From a virus: DNA of 22,689 nucleotides. Each line of letters begins with the position of its first letter. Position 1 is the stretch's first letter. The stretch spans positions 1 through 22,689 of IMG/VR virus record IMGVR_UViG_3300021085_000239; one strand, given 5' to 3'. A program made the position numbers and the translations under genes. Under the pieces are notes generated by a model. The model made no database searches. It had not been told where the DNA came from and worked only from the letters and a program-made list of their open reading frames with translations. Shown piece after piece: positions 1 to 8,344 of the stretch.

Positions 1-842
1 TGATGACACGTTCCTGGTCTAAAATCTACAGATGCGCCTTCAACTCTCTGATGAATAGTACGCTCGACACCTTCCGCATACTCCATATGACCAAGCCTAT
101 CGTACTTATAAGTATTACTAGCGCCATCCCAATTATCTTTAAGTGTTACGTTATTTCCATTGATCGCATCTATCTGTGCGAACCTGTCCACTTCGAAAAT
201 ATACGTACCGTCCTCGATTCCCTTAGCATCCGCAGTAAAAGCTACTTTACCTGAATTATAATATCTGCTAACAACGCCTTCAACCGGCATATTATTGGGA
301 AGTTGAGGGTCTCCTGGGTTCATAGTGGGTTTTAATCGTGCAGGATTAAACTCATTATTACGCCATCGAGCGTTACCACCACTGGTTACCATGCTTGAGG
401 TAAACGTGTCGCTAGAATCTTCAGGATATAAGTTGATGCCAGCCGCGATCACTCCTCGTGACCAGGTTTTAGCCTCAACTTCAAAACTAGGAAAGCCTCC
501 TACAACTGCAATCCAAATTTTATCGGTATCCGCTAATTTGGGAAAAGGGTTGTCTCCTGCGTTTGAAAGCGTTGCGTTTTTACTTCCGTTGGTAAGAGTA
601 ATAGTTGCAGGCCCTAAACGGGTTCTGCTGGGGGATCCCTCTAGCTCAATTATTCTATCATCATTTAAGAAAACAGAGGCGGCACCATCTACTAAGCCAT
701 ATACAGGGCCTTCCGAGAGCATATCCGTAGTAATAATTGTTTGATGACTTCTATTAGTCATCTTGTCTACCAAATTGTTAGGGCCACCGCCGTATACAGC
801 ACCGTTTGTATTGCCACCGCCGCCGTGTCGTAAATAATTCAT
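1..842 (-). CDS. J: Tail tip / host-specificity protein J-like, N-terminal part (cut by window edge)
   Basis: This frame starts at an ATG that overlaps the stop of the gpI-like gene (ATGA) and stays open for 280 codons to the left edge, so the 3' part is missing. The start reads MNYLRHGGGGNTNGAVYGGG. Near residues 40-65 comes a motif with SEGPVYGLVDGA and FLNDDRI, the usual opening of lambda gpJ-type central tail fibre proteins (D-M-L-SEGPIxGL followed by a structural-domain FLND). In that family the protein builds the tail tip below the baseplate hub and carries host-receptor contacts in its C-terminal half, which lies outside the window. The gene order M-L-K-I-J is exactly that of lambda. 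The family assignment is firm; receptor specificity cannot be judged. Confidence 0.9.
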   Translation of the reverse strand, partial: MNYLRHGGGGNTNGAVYGGGPNNLVDKMTNRSHQTIITTDMLSEGPVYGLVDGAASVFLNDDRIIELEGSPSRTRLGPATITLTNGSKNATLSNAGDNPFPKLADTDKIWIAVVGGFPSFEVEAKTWSRGVIAAGINLYPEDSSDTFTSSMVTSGGNARWRNNEFNPARLKPTMNPGDPQLPNNMPVEGVVSRYYNSGKVAFTADAKGIEDGTYIFEVDRFAQIDAINGNNVTLKDNWDGASNTYKYDRLGHMEYAEGVERTIHQRVEGASVDFRPGTCH

Positions 843-1549
843 CTTAAATGCCTCTGATCGTTGTACTCGTCTCTTTGGTTCTCAGAACCTCCAGTGGTTC
901 CTGGAATTGTTATAATGCTACCGTTTCCAAGGACTGGCAGCCCTGTAATACCTGGTACTCTACCATGGTTTACATCCATTGATAGGGGTCTTCCTGGTAT
1001 TCGTAGTTCCCCGTAAAGAACAGGTACAGGGTCTCCTGGTTTAATATTTTGAGCACCTCCATTGAAAGCATAGTTTTCGGGCGAGTCTTTATCTACGCTA
1101 GGGTCTGGTGCCATCATTTCTTGTATACCCGCTATTGCTAAATTAACTGCCAAACCTTCTATCGCTGTAACAATTTTTGCACCATGTGTTGCCATAAAGG
1201 TACCGGCATTTGCTGCTGCTGCCTTACCAGCGATGTAAGGGCCAACATATACTACAAGTATCACCGCGGCAACAATTTTTAAGGCTTTCTTAGAACCCGC
1301 AGGCACAGCAGAGATTGTCACATCTCCTTCCTCGAGGTTTAACAAAAGATCGTCTTCTGAAAGTGATCGACCTTCCTGCTCTATATGAAACCCAATACCG
1401 TCTTCGTTACATTTTAGAAGATAATCCCTAAACTCAGGTCTATTTGCATGAATACACCTAACAATTTCTCGACCTGAAGTAGCATTGACTTGAAACTTCC
1501 TTCCAAATCTTTCGCCTAATTCTCCTTGCAAGTGAACACTACGCATCAT
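839..1549 (-). CDS. I: Tail assembly protein I-like (236 aa)
   Basis: The N-terminal ~80 residues have the pattern of the lambda tail assembly I family: GELGERFGRKF, a Ser/Glu-rich helix start, then RPEFRDYLL, consistent with a ubiquitin-like fold. A hydrophobic stretch at about residues 89-108 (ALKIVAAVILVVYVGPYIAG) and an Ala-rich one up to 143 follow, then the family-typical NYAFNGGAQN and PVPVLYGELRIPG (about 159-186). The C-terminus is Gly-rich and variable. Lambda gpI (223 aa) is needed for tail tip initiation. The gene overlaps the K-like gene by 11 bases and the J-like gene by 4, so the three are surely one translational unit. Two ATGs lie at the start (1549 and 1546) and I cannot choose between them. 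Confidence 0.88.
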   Translation of the reverse strand: MMRSVHLQGELGERFGRKFQVNATSGREIVRCIHANRPEFRDYLLKCNEDGIGFHIEQEGRSLSEDDLLLNLEEGDVTISAVPAGSKKALKIVAAVILVVYVGPYIAGKAAAANAGTFMATHGAKIVTAIEGLAVNLAIAGIQEMMAPDPSVDKDSPENYAFNGGAQNIKPGDPVPVLYGELRIPGRPLSMDVNHGRVPGITGLPVLGNGSIITIPGTTGGSENQRDEYNDQRHLR

Positions 1550-2237
1550 AGCGATATACTCCTGTTAAATACTTTTTCCAAAATGGATATAAACTCTCTC
1601 TACAGGATAACCTGTTTTCTGCATGATGATAAAATATATCATCTCCTAAATAAACTCCACAGTGGTTGCCTACTGCGGCTTGTACAGTAAATATAATAAG
1701 GTCGTTTTCTTCCATATTTCCCTCTACCTTACTAAACCCATAATCTTTGATTATCTCCTCTGTGAAATAATCCAAATCTTTTTCCCACCAGTCATCTTCA
1801 AAAGCGGCTCTAGCAGGTATATTAATACCCTGTGCTGCTAAATAATCTCTCATTGCTTCAAAGCAGTCACTTACACCAAACTCGTAAGCTCTTCCATATA
1901 GGGGCTCTGTTTCTCTTACAGGCTGTTGAACATGAAGATCCATTTCTGGATAACTGAAAATATAATAAGGAACCCCTATTGCATTACAGTATTTAATATC
2001 TGAATCACTAGGCTCACAGCTCGCATCTGGGTGACTATGTACAATTCCTACTATATCTGATCTTTGAGATATTTTTATGTACTCTGTAGAGTCGATAATA
2101 AAATCAGAATCATCTTCGGCTACGTTTGTGCAAGGAAACCACTCTAACTCGCCTTTAATTACCGCTAGAACTCCACAACCCTCTCTAGGGTAATTCTCTT
2201 CAAAATGTTTTTCTATTTGTTCTAAAAATTGTATCAA
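1539..2237 (-). CDS. K: Tail tip assembly protein K-like: JAB/MPN + NlpC/P60 domains, probable TTG start
   Basis: There are two enzyme-like domains. The first (about residues 10-90) is a JAB/MPN metalloprotease fold: a Glu in YPREGCGVL, then HSHPDASCEPSDSD, giving the H-x-H...S...D JAMM zinc set. The second (about 115-232) is NlpC/P60-like: the catalytic Cys in GVSDCFEAMRDYL and the His in NHCGVYLGDD, with another His pair in FYHH. In lambda, gpK acts at the tail tip during assembly; the NlpC/P60 part could cut peptidoglycan on entry. No ATG exists before the JAB domain. A TTG at 2237 directly follows the L gene stop (TAA-A-TTG) and has AGGA upstream, so I prefer it over a TTG at 2270, which would overlap L by 32 bases and has no ribosome site. 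All expected catalytic residues are present. Confidence 0.9.
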   Translation of the reverse strand: MIQFLEQIEKHFEENYPREGCGVLAVIKGELEWFPCTNVAEDDSDFIIDSTEYIKISQRSDIVGIVHSHPDASCEPSDSDIKYCNAIGVPYYIFSYPEMDLHVQQPVRETEPLYGRAYEFGVSDCFEAMRDYLAAQGINIPARAAFEDDWWEKDLDYFTEEIIKDYGFSKVEGNMEENDLIIFTVQAAVGNHCGVYLGDDIFYHHAENRLSCRESLYPFWKKYLTGVYRYDA

Positions 2238-2238
2238 T

Positions 2239-3360
2239 TTAAAAGTTTCCTGCTCCGGGAAATGAACCAAACGGTATTACGGGGTTATGCTTTTTACTCT
2301 TGGGTAGAGACGCTTGAGATGCGTCAACGTGTTGAATAGCAAACCTACACTTACATGAATTTAAAGTTTTTCCACATAAATCCTCTCGTTCCCAATAAGG
2401 AGAGTTTAAGGCAGGCGTATTACCTTGATTATTAGTGGCGATTGATCTAAAAATACATCGTACACTATAGCCGTTAATAGTTACCTGCCTATACACTAAG
2501 TCTCCTAAACTATAAGTAGTTGTATTACCCCAGGAGGTAAATCCGTGTACCTCTTTCCAGTAGTTATCATTCGGAGGCGTAGTTGCAGCACTACTAGTAA
2601 AAACTGCTTGGGACTGATAATTTTTACCTCCATAAGATACATAACTTGATTGAGTATAGCTCTGTGAGTTTGAATATGCACTTATTGAGCTCAATAGGCT
2701 GACAGCTACTAAAGGCTCATCTTTTTCATTGAAGAACGTATCGTGAAGGTGACCATCTTCCGCATACCTTGTTTGGCTACTTCTGGGCCAAATACATCCA
2801 CCTTTTTGATATACTTGCTGTCCTTGATATACCCAAGAGCAATATTTTCCTACAGCTACTCTTCGTGGTATTTGGATTCCCTCTAGATCATAAACTGCTG
2901 CAAGTTCAAAAGTTACAGCAACACCTGTCATACTTGAGACCCTATCTATAACATACGAGGCAATATTCATTTCTACTGGAGGGTTGTTGCTGTTTCCTGT
3001 ACCGTCATCCAAATACTTCTCAAGTGTTGTTCTACGAGTAATTGTAGAGCCTACTAACTCGTCATATTCTTTGATACCAAGAGCTGTTTTTAAGACACTA
3101 GAAACATTTGCTATAGCAAGAGTAGGGCGTGCAGAGGCACCTGAAGTGGATTGTTCCACTCCGCCCATCAGTACAGGCAAAGCATTATATGTACGAACAG
3201 TAGAAGTGTTTACTCTATCTCTAAAATGAACATCCTGTAGTAGATCGTCTACTCCAGGGTGAAAGTAATATACTGTTCCACTTTTGTCAAGCTCAAAAAG
3301 CTCTACTAGGCCGCTATCTACTGTTTGCCCCTGTACGTCAGTTGCTATTAAATTACTCAT
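2239..3360 (-). CDS. L: Minor tail protein L-like with an inserted double CBM5/12-like module (373 aa)
   Basis: The N-terminal 220 residues follow lambda gpL (phage minor tail protein L), the tail tip hub layer that binds an iron-sulfur cluster through four cysteines. Candidate ligands are C174 (GKYCSW), C189 (GGCIWP), C329 (DLCGKT) and C336 (NSCKC); the last pair is seven residues apart as in lambda. Between C189 and C329 the spacing is 140 residues, where lambda, as I recall it, has about 23. The extra stretch (about 222-328) holds two tandem repeats, each with aromatic-x5-Y, V-x-Y-x-G or GDLVY, and a closing NP/PP...YW, which resemble carbohydrate-binding modules of family 5/12. Its start overlaps the M-like stop by 4 bases. 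At 373 residues the protein is longer than lambda gpL (about 232), mostly because of this insertion. Confidence 0.9.
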   Translation of the reverse strand: MSNLIATDVQGQTVDSGLVELFELDKSGTVYYFHPGVDDLLQDVHFRDRVNTSTVRTYNALPVLMGGVEQSTSGASARPTLAIANVSSVLKTALGIKEYDELVGSTITRRTTLEKYLDDGTGNSNNPPVEMNIASYVIDRVSSMTGVAVTFELAAVYDLEGIQIPRRVAVGKYCSWVYQGQQVYQKGGCIWPRSSQTRYAEDGHLHDTFFNEKDEPLVAVSLLSSISAYSNSQSYTQSSYVSYGGKNYQSQAVFTSSAATTPPNDNYWKEVHGFTSWGNTTTYSLGDLVYRQVTINGYSVRCIFRSIATNNQGNTPALNSPYWEREDLCGKTLNSCKCRFAIQHVDASQASLPKSKKHNPVIPFGSFPGAGNF

Positions 3361-3731
3361 GCTTCAAAAACTCTTCTTAAAGTTGCTGTTAGACTATAGT
3401 AGTCTCCGTATTCATAAACTGTTGAGTAGTTATCACAAACTACTTTTATTGCTTTTTCATTTCCCGAGCTGTTAGTGTCTGGTATTCTAAAAATGAAATT
3501 TGTTACTCCTGCTTTATCATCTAAAAAAGTTATTACATCATCAATAAACGCCTTTTCTCTTTGTCGAAAGGATATTGAATATTCTTCTGCAATATTATTT
3601 ATACCATTTATTACTCGCTGCTCATACCCGTCTCCGAATTTAGCCACCTGGACTGAAGGCGTGCTCTTTCTTGACATGCTTTTATCGGGCGTAGCATAAT
3701 CTGCTCCATTATAAATAAAACCTATTGCCAT
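3357..3731 (-). CDS. M: Minor tail protein M-like (124 aa)
   Basis: The motif VQVAKFGDGYEQR at about residues 27-39 and a C-terminal Y-x-S-L-T-A-T-L-R-R are typical of the lambda gpM family (about 109-130 residues). This protein forms the tail tip layer between the tape-measure-loaded hub and the tail tube. The start codon overlaps the stop of the tape measure gene (TAATG), and its own stop overlaps the start of L by four bases. Order and size match lambda H-M-L. No signal peptide or membrane segment is seen. Confidence 0.9.
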   Translation of the reverse strand: MAIGFIYNGADYATPDKSMSRKSTPSVQVAKFGDGYEQRVINGINNIAEEYSISFRQREKAFIDDVITFLDDKAGVTNFIFRIPDTNSSGNEKAIKVVCDNYSTVYEYGDYYSLTATLRRVFEA

Positions 3732-6700
3732 TATGATGCTCCATACGGGCTAAGTATACCGCCCGATCTTTTTTGATTTTGCATTTCTCTTTGCACAGCG
3801 ATAGCAATAGCTTGGCCCAGACCTTCAGCTTGATCATCATCCGCACTTTCTGTTGAGGTTGTACCATCTGTAGATACATTTACAACTACATTATTTTGCT
3901 GACTTCCTCCGCCTTTCATTTCGACAGGTATTTTTCCTCCATGAGGTAAAGGCACTACAGCTTCTGTGCCGTGCAATACGGCAGGGTAGCCTGCAGTTGA
4001 TCCTCGTGCAATACCGCCCGAAGCGTATCCTTGTACTTTCTTACCTTGAGAAAATACTCCACCGTTTCGTGCCCCCGGTAAAAAGAAACTACCCACACCT
4101 TTTAGAATGTCGGTAAACAGGCCAGAGCCGTCTTCCCCTCCAAAGAGTCCTGAGAATAAATCTCCGAAAAGATCTCCAAAACCATCCAATCCATCTTTAA
4201 ATATATTCCCTAATCCTTCTAAAAATCCTTGGTCGCCATGAAAAATAGACTCTACATTTCCTACAAACCCATCAAAGATTCCTTTTAAACCTTTACCTTT
4301 ACCGCCAGTGACGATAACTTCTTCCATCGTACCTTTGGGCAAATTTTTCCCTTCAGCAATATCTTCGGCGGTTACACCATCGGTCTGTCCTCCAGATTCT
4401 ATTCCTAAAAAGTCTGATCCTAGCTTTTTGAGTTTTTCCCCGATACCTAGACCTGAACCCGTTTTGCCATCTGTACCAGACCCTTTGCCTGTACCAGACC
4501 CTCCGCCTATATCAGACCCTCCGCCTATAAGATCTTCAGAAGTATTCCCAGTGTCGCCTGTTAGGGTTCCTGCAAGAGCATCCTTTATTTGCTTAGCTGC
4601 AATGGCTCCGCCCTCCACCATAGCTTTTTTCATTTTTTCTTCTGGTGTCTCTTTCTTTGCAAAGCTAAAAATATCACTTGTTAATTGTTTTGCTAACTGA
4701 TCTGCTGCTGCTTCGAGAGTACTTTGCGCGATTCCCATAATAGCATCTTTGAAACTACTTTCATTTCCTTTAATCAGATCTGCTATAGCTACCTGAGTAG
4801 ATCCTTCAGCTGCCGCAGTCATAGCATCAACAAGCTGATAATATCTATCTATATTACGCTCTACCTGCTCTTGTTGAGCGTTTAACAAGTGCAATTCATG
4901 TTGCATTGCTTCACGCTGCGCCTCGCTTAGTGTGAGGTCACCTTCGGAGTTGAGATTCATCTTATCAAGAATAGCTCTACGTTTTGCTTCAATCTGTGCA
5001 ATTTGTGTAAGATTATTTATCTGTTCTTTTTGAAGAGGAGTTGCTCCGATCATTGATTGAGCTCTTATTGCATTGAGTTTTTTCGTCTCATTAGCAAGAT
5101 TTATAGTAACACCTTCCAACTTAGTCATAAATTTAAGTTGGGTTCGCAACTCTGCAAGTCTTTTCTTCGCCCCTTCATTGTCTCCAACTTGCTTTAGCAG
5201 CTTCTCTTCTGCCTTTATCTGATCGTTGATCAGACTGATTAGCTTCGTTTGCGGTGTAATAAACATTTGTATTGCATTCTTTGCCGCAGTAAATTGCTTG
5301 TTTACTTCTTTTTGTTGTTGTTTCAAGAACGCAGACATTCCACCGGTTTCTTCAATTTCTTTAGCAAGCTCTGTGAAACGCTTTGCCTGCTCTGGAGCAA
5401 GCTTTCCTGTACTTTTCAATATATTTAAGTACATAAGGTACTCTCTACCAGAATCAGTTGCCGCCATTCCAGTTGCTTTAGTACCTTCAATAGCTATCTG
5501 TACTACTTCCTGTAGTGTATCTCCTGCTAATTGTGCTTGCTCTTCGAAATTATCTCCACCAAACAAACCAGAAAGAAGGCCTCCTCCTTTTAGTTTATTT
5601 TTGTATTTAGTTGCACTTCCTTGGCTACCGAAGTATCCTTCTTTGTTTGCCTCCTCACCAGCTTCGAATCTAGACATTTCTGGATTAAGTTTTTGAAGCT
5701 CTCTTACTCTCTTTCCGAACTCATTGATATTTGTACTCTTAACTGAAAAATTAGAAAGAGGATTAGTAGCTAGTGTCTCTAATAGACTAATTATTTGAGG
5801 AGCTACTTGCGCTGTTTGTTTACCGAAAGCTGCAATACTTTCTCTTGTTCTATCTACGACATGAGTAAGATTTCCTTCTCCATCAAATCTTTTTCTCATT
5901 TCATTCTGCATATCTGCGAATTTTTCAAATTCTTTGATGCTTTCTTTCATTGCAGAGGTTGTTTCTTGTATTTTATCCTTAAATTCTGTTAGTGCTTCAT
6001 CTTCTTTGAAAAAACCAAAGAACTCTAAAATACTTTTACCGAGATCTGCAACCATCATAATTATACCTATGACACCCAGTAGCTTCATCGCCCTATTTAC
6101 AGCTTTTCCCATCTTTGCCGCCGCTTTACTCATAAAGCTCATCGTTTTTTGCCAAATAACTTGTATTCTCTTAGTTGCGATTTTAGTAGTAGCAACTACC
6201 CTATCAGTTGTTCTTTTCCAGCTTCTATCAAGTTTGCTGTTACCTGCGATCATCGCATCAATAGCGGCAATATAAGCTCTTTTCTGTTGTTTAGTCATTT
6301 TCTTAACAATGCCTACGCCCTTATTCGCAGAGCGTTTCATTGCGGCTAATTGTCTCTTACTCGGAGTTCCTCCTGCTTGCATAACTCCTGCACCCGTACC
6401 TTCTTTTACATCTATGCCTTTTAAAGCTCCTTTACCAGCCCCTATTGGATCAGCGGCGGCTGCGGCTTTTACAGCCTCTAATTCTTGAATATCTAGCTTT
6501 GTTTGTTCAAACGCGGCTGAGGCTCTTTGAGCACTTTCTTCTGCTTTTTCAGCAAAATTAGTTAGTCCCGGTATAAGTTGCTTTATAAGAGGAACAGCTA
6601 ACAAACCTAAAGCAATAGCGAAAGATCTTATATTCTTACTAAAAAATTCGGCTACAGGCTCTCCGATCAGGGCGAAGAAAGATTTAACAGGTTTCAAAAC

Positions 6701-7480
6701 TTCATCAAATGCAACAGCCAGCTTATCCATAGCATTTGCTTGAATATCGGTGGCGGCGGCTACATGATTATATTTTTCGGCTAACTGTCCTTGTACTTCT
6801 GCAAATACCGCTTGTTTCTTTTCAAAGTTTGAAAGATCTTTTGCAGACTTATTTAGAGTTGCGGCATAGTTTTCTTGAGCATCTGCCAGTCGAAGTGTAA
6901 TACCCAATTCGTCCAAGAGTTCAGGCTCTGCCTTAGTAACACCACGAACTAGTCGATTGAAAGAATCTGTAACATCTCTACCCAGTATTTTTGCGACATT
7001 CGCTGCACCTTCTGCTAGTTCAGTTATCTGTCCTGCTCCTAACCCCGAGGCGATACCAATCGAGGCCGCTTCAGAAGCTGCCTGGAAGTTCAACATAGCG
7101 TCTGAAGCTGTTTGAATTTCGTTGGTCAAAGTTCTCATACCCTGACCTGTTGCACCTGTAAAGGCTACCTGCGCGTCTTGAACTACACGAAAGTCTGCGG
7201 CTGACTTTAAGAACTGAAAGGCGGCGCTTACGGCAAAGATGTTTGCTGCAAGAGTTGCATAAGCACCTACAAGACCCCCTGTGCCCTGTGCCATTTTTGA
7301 AAAGTTTTTAGTGGTATTGGAAGAAGCGTTGGCGGCTCCTTTTAGATTTCGATCAGCAGTGCGAGCGCCTTTTGCAACGTTATCTAGGCCTTCTCCGGCT
7401 TTTTTAGCACCAAGGCCGACCTTTTTAGTAGAACCTTTATCGTCTACTACTACGTCTATCTCTACTTTATTCTTTGCCAT
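3731..7480 (-). CDS. H: Tail tape measure protein (1249 aa)
   Basis: This is the largest gene in the window, placed between the tail assembly chaperones and M, the canonical position of the tape measure. The N-terminal ~260 residues are Ala-rich helix (e.g. KSAADFRVVQDAQVAFTGAT and an AAEGAANVAKILG segment) typical of TMPs. Two hydrophobic segments are visible, about residues 286-305 and 460-483, in line with a membrane-penetrating TMP. Residues about 500-930 are charged and predicted coiled coil. A Gly/Ser-rich repeat lies near 985-1003. The C-terminus carries the common TMP motif GGIARGSTAGYPAVLHGTEAVVPLP. Its length sets tail length: at roughly 0.15 nm per residue, about 180-190 nm (inference). 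No lytic transglycosylase or peptidase domain is evident. Confidence 0.95.
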   Translation of the reverse strand: MAKNKVEIDVVVDDKGSTKKVGLGAKKAGEGLDNVAKGARTADRNLKGAANASSNTTKNFSKMAQGTGGLVGAYATLAANIFAVSAAFQFLKSAADFRVVQDAQVAFTGATGQGMRTLTNEIQTASDAMLNFQAASEAASIGIASGLGAGQITELAEGAANVAKILGRDVTDSFNRLVRGVTKAEPELLDELGITLRLADAQENYAATLNKSAKDLSNFEKKQAVFAEVQGQLAEKYNHVAAATDIQANAMDKLAVAFDEVLKPVKSFFALIGEPVAEFFSKNIRSFAIALGLLAVPLIKQLIPGLTNFAEKAEESAQRASAAFEQTKLDIQELEAVKAAAAADPIGAGKGALKGIDVKEGTGAGVMQAGGTPSKRQLAAMKRSANKGVGIVKKMTKQQKRAYIAAIDAMIAGNSKLDRSWKRTTDRVVATTKIATKRIQVIWQKTMSFMSKAAAKMGKAVNRAMKLLGVIGIIMMVADLGKSILEFFGFFKEDEALTEFKDKIQETTSAMKESIKEFEKFADMQNEMRKRFDGEGNLTHVVDRTRESIAAFGKQTAQVAPQIISLLETLATNPLSNFSVKSTNINEFGKRVRELQKLNPEMSRFEAGEEANKEGYFGSQGSATKYKNKLKGGGLLSGLFGGDNFEEQAQLAGDTLQEVVQIAIEGTKATGMAATDSGREYLMYLNILKSTGKLAPEQAKRFTELAKEIEETGGMSAFLKQQQKEVNKQFTAAKNAIQMFITPQTKLISLINDQIKAEEKLLKQVGDNEGAKKRLAELRTQLKFMTKLEGVTINLANETKKLNAIRAQSMIGATPLQKEQINNLTQIAQIEAKRRAILDKMNLNSEGDLTLSEAQREAMQHELHLLNAQQEQVERNIDRYYQLVDAMTAAAEGSTQVAIADLIKGNESSFKDAIMGIAQSTLEAAADQLAKQLTSDIFSFAKKETPEEKMKKAMVEGGAIAAKQIKDALAGTLTGDTGNTSEDLIGGGSDIGGGSGTGKGSGTDGKTGSGLGIGEKLKKLGSDFLGIESGGQTDGVTAEDIAEGKNLPKGTMEEVIVTGGKGKGLKGIFDGFVGNVESIFHGDQGFLEGLGNIFKDGLDGFGDLFGDLFSGLFGGEDGSGLFTDILKGVGSFFLPGARNGGVFSQGKKVQGYASGGIARGSTAGYPAVLHGTEAVVPLPHGGKIPVEMKGGGSQQNNVVVNVSTDGTTSTESADDDQAEGLGQAIAIAVQREMQNQKRSGGILSPYGAS
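4472..4525 (-). repeat. Three 18-bp tandem repeats encoding the Gly-rich linker of the tape measure
   Basis: Three adjacent 18-bp units (4472-4489, 4490-4507, 4508-4525) share the core ACCAGACCC or ATCAGACCC followed by T-(T/C)-(T/C)-GCC. They encode GGGSDI, GGGSGT and GKGSGT near residue 990 of the tape measure. Because the unit is a multiple of three, gain or loss of a unit keeps the frame and would change only linker length. Confidence 0.8.
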
Positions 7481-7905
7481 TAGCCTTTAACGTTATGGGT
7501 GAAATTCTTTCCACCGCTCGCAGATTTACGTTCTTCTGCCTTTCTTTTCCTTTCTGCTTTGTCTGCTCTATGATTCATTAGGATGTTTTCCCAAAGTTTC
7601 ATAATATAGAGTATTGTCTTGGGGTCTTCTACTTCGTACAGGTCAAAGTAAAAATCTACTTTATGCCAAAATTTACCCATATATGTTCCCGACATTCCTT
7701 CCCATCTGTCCTCAAGAAGTCCAAATATAAAAAATGCCACTTGGACTTCAGTAGGGAAATCTGAAGTCTCGAGCGGCATTTTGTCAGGGTCTGGCTCTTC
7801 GCCTAGCTGTTCACAAATTAAGAGATATTTATCTACATCAATCTGATCTTGCTGTTTGGCATGTTTTTCAAGTAAACCCTTTATTTGATTTACTTGTTCC
7901 CAGTA
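7480..7905 (-). CDS. Tail assembly chaperone T domain, expressed as the -1 frameshift GT fusion
   Basis: This open frame has no start of its own near its beginning. Reading from the slippery site in the -1 frame relative to gene G it continues YWEQVNQIKGLLEK without a stop for 141 codons to 7480. Joined to the first 136 residues of G it gives a 277-residue GT protein. An internal ATG at 7779 would give only 99 residues (MPLETSDFPTEVQ), cut in the middle of the domain and without a ribosome site, so I regard it as not the real start. In lambda, gpGT binds the tape measure and recruits tail tube subunits; it is absent from the mature tail. Its end abuts the tape measure start (TAATG). The mechanism is well established for this gene pair; the site here is read directly. 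Confidence 0.85.
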   Translation of the reverse strand, partial: YWEQVNQIKGLLEKHAKQQDQIDVDKYLLICEQLGEEPDPDKMPLETSDFPTEVQVAFFIFGLLEDRWEGMSGTYMGKFWHKVDFYFDLYEVEDPKTILYIMKLWENILMNHRADKAERKRKAEERKSASGGKNFTHNVKG

Positions 7906-8312
7906 AAATTTTCTAGTTCACTCACTGTTTCTGTTACCCAAGTATCGAAATCACTTGAGTTTCTCATAAGGAGTTCTGCGTTTTCCTGAGTATGAACTAA
8001 TTCATCTTCCGGGTCAAGAGCCGAGACATCTACCAATAGAAGCTCTTCTAGGTACTGATACTTTAGGCCTGACCAACCTTTGATTACTGCTTTACAATAC
8101 TCTACTAGGAATTTTTCTTCGTTCAACTCTTCTTCTGGTTGACGAGTTTTCTTACTGAATTTTGTTGTAACACATTTTTTTCGTAGCTTTACTAGCTCTT
8201 CTCGGGCTAGATAACATAAGTCTACCGTCATGCCTTTGGCAAAAGGAAAATCAATTGTTACAGTTTTACTAGGAGTCATAAGACTCGCTAAAGAAATAGG
8301 GGATTCGCTCAT
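7890..8312 (-). CDS. G: Tail assembly chaperone G-like (140 aa)
   Basis: This is a small acidic soluble protein between the major tail protein and the tape measure, the position of lambda gpG. I see no strong sequence motif, but three points support the call: gene order, size, and a -1 slippery heptamer at codons 135-136 that leads into a long open frame. The last four residues (TGNK) are made only without the shift. It starts from ATG with AAGGA six bases upstream, just downstream of a terminator hairpin. Gene G is made in large excess over GT in the family. Confidence 0.85.
   Translation of the reverse strand: MSESPISLASLMTPSKTVTIDFPFAKGMTVDLCYLAREELVKLRKKCVTTKFSKKTRQPEEELNEEKFLVEYCKAVIKGWSGLKYQYLEELLLVDVSALDPEDELVHTQENAELLMRNSSDFDTWVTETVSELENFTGNK
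7905..7911 (-). other. Programmed -1 ribosomal frameshift site A_AAT_TTT
   Basis: On the minus strand the zero-frame codons are GAA AAT TTT ACT. The heptamer A-AAT-TTT fits X_XXY_YYZ, and after slipping back one base both tRNAs can still pair (AAA, TTT). It lies five codons before the G stop, and the -1 frame is open both through the G stop and for 141 codons beyond. Position and phase (-1) match the lambda G/GT site; the heptamer sequence itself differs from lambda's. No clear downstream stem was found by eye. Confidence 0.85.
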
Positions 8313-8344
8313 TTTTTGTCCTTGGATAATAAAGTTGTTTGATG

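Noticed and set aside
325-744. 139-codon plus-strand ORF
   Set aside because: Antisense to the J-like gene, whose own frame is open to the edge and matches the family.
4308-4700. 130-codon Pro/Ser-rich plus-strand ORF
   Set aside because: Mirror of the Gly-rich part of the tape measure; composition artefact.
5226-5696. 156-codon plus-strand ORF
   Set aside because: Antisense to coiled-coil sequence of the tape measure; no support.
7480-7779. Stand-alone 99-codon gene for the T domain
   Set aside because: The ATG cuts the domain, has no ribosome site, and the frame is open upstream to the -1 slippery site.
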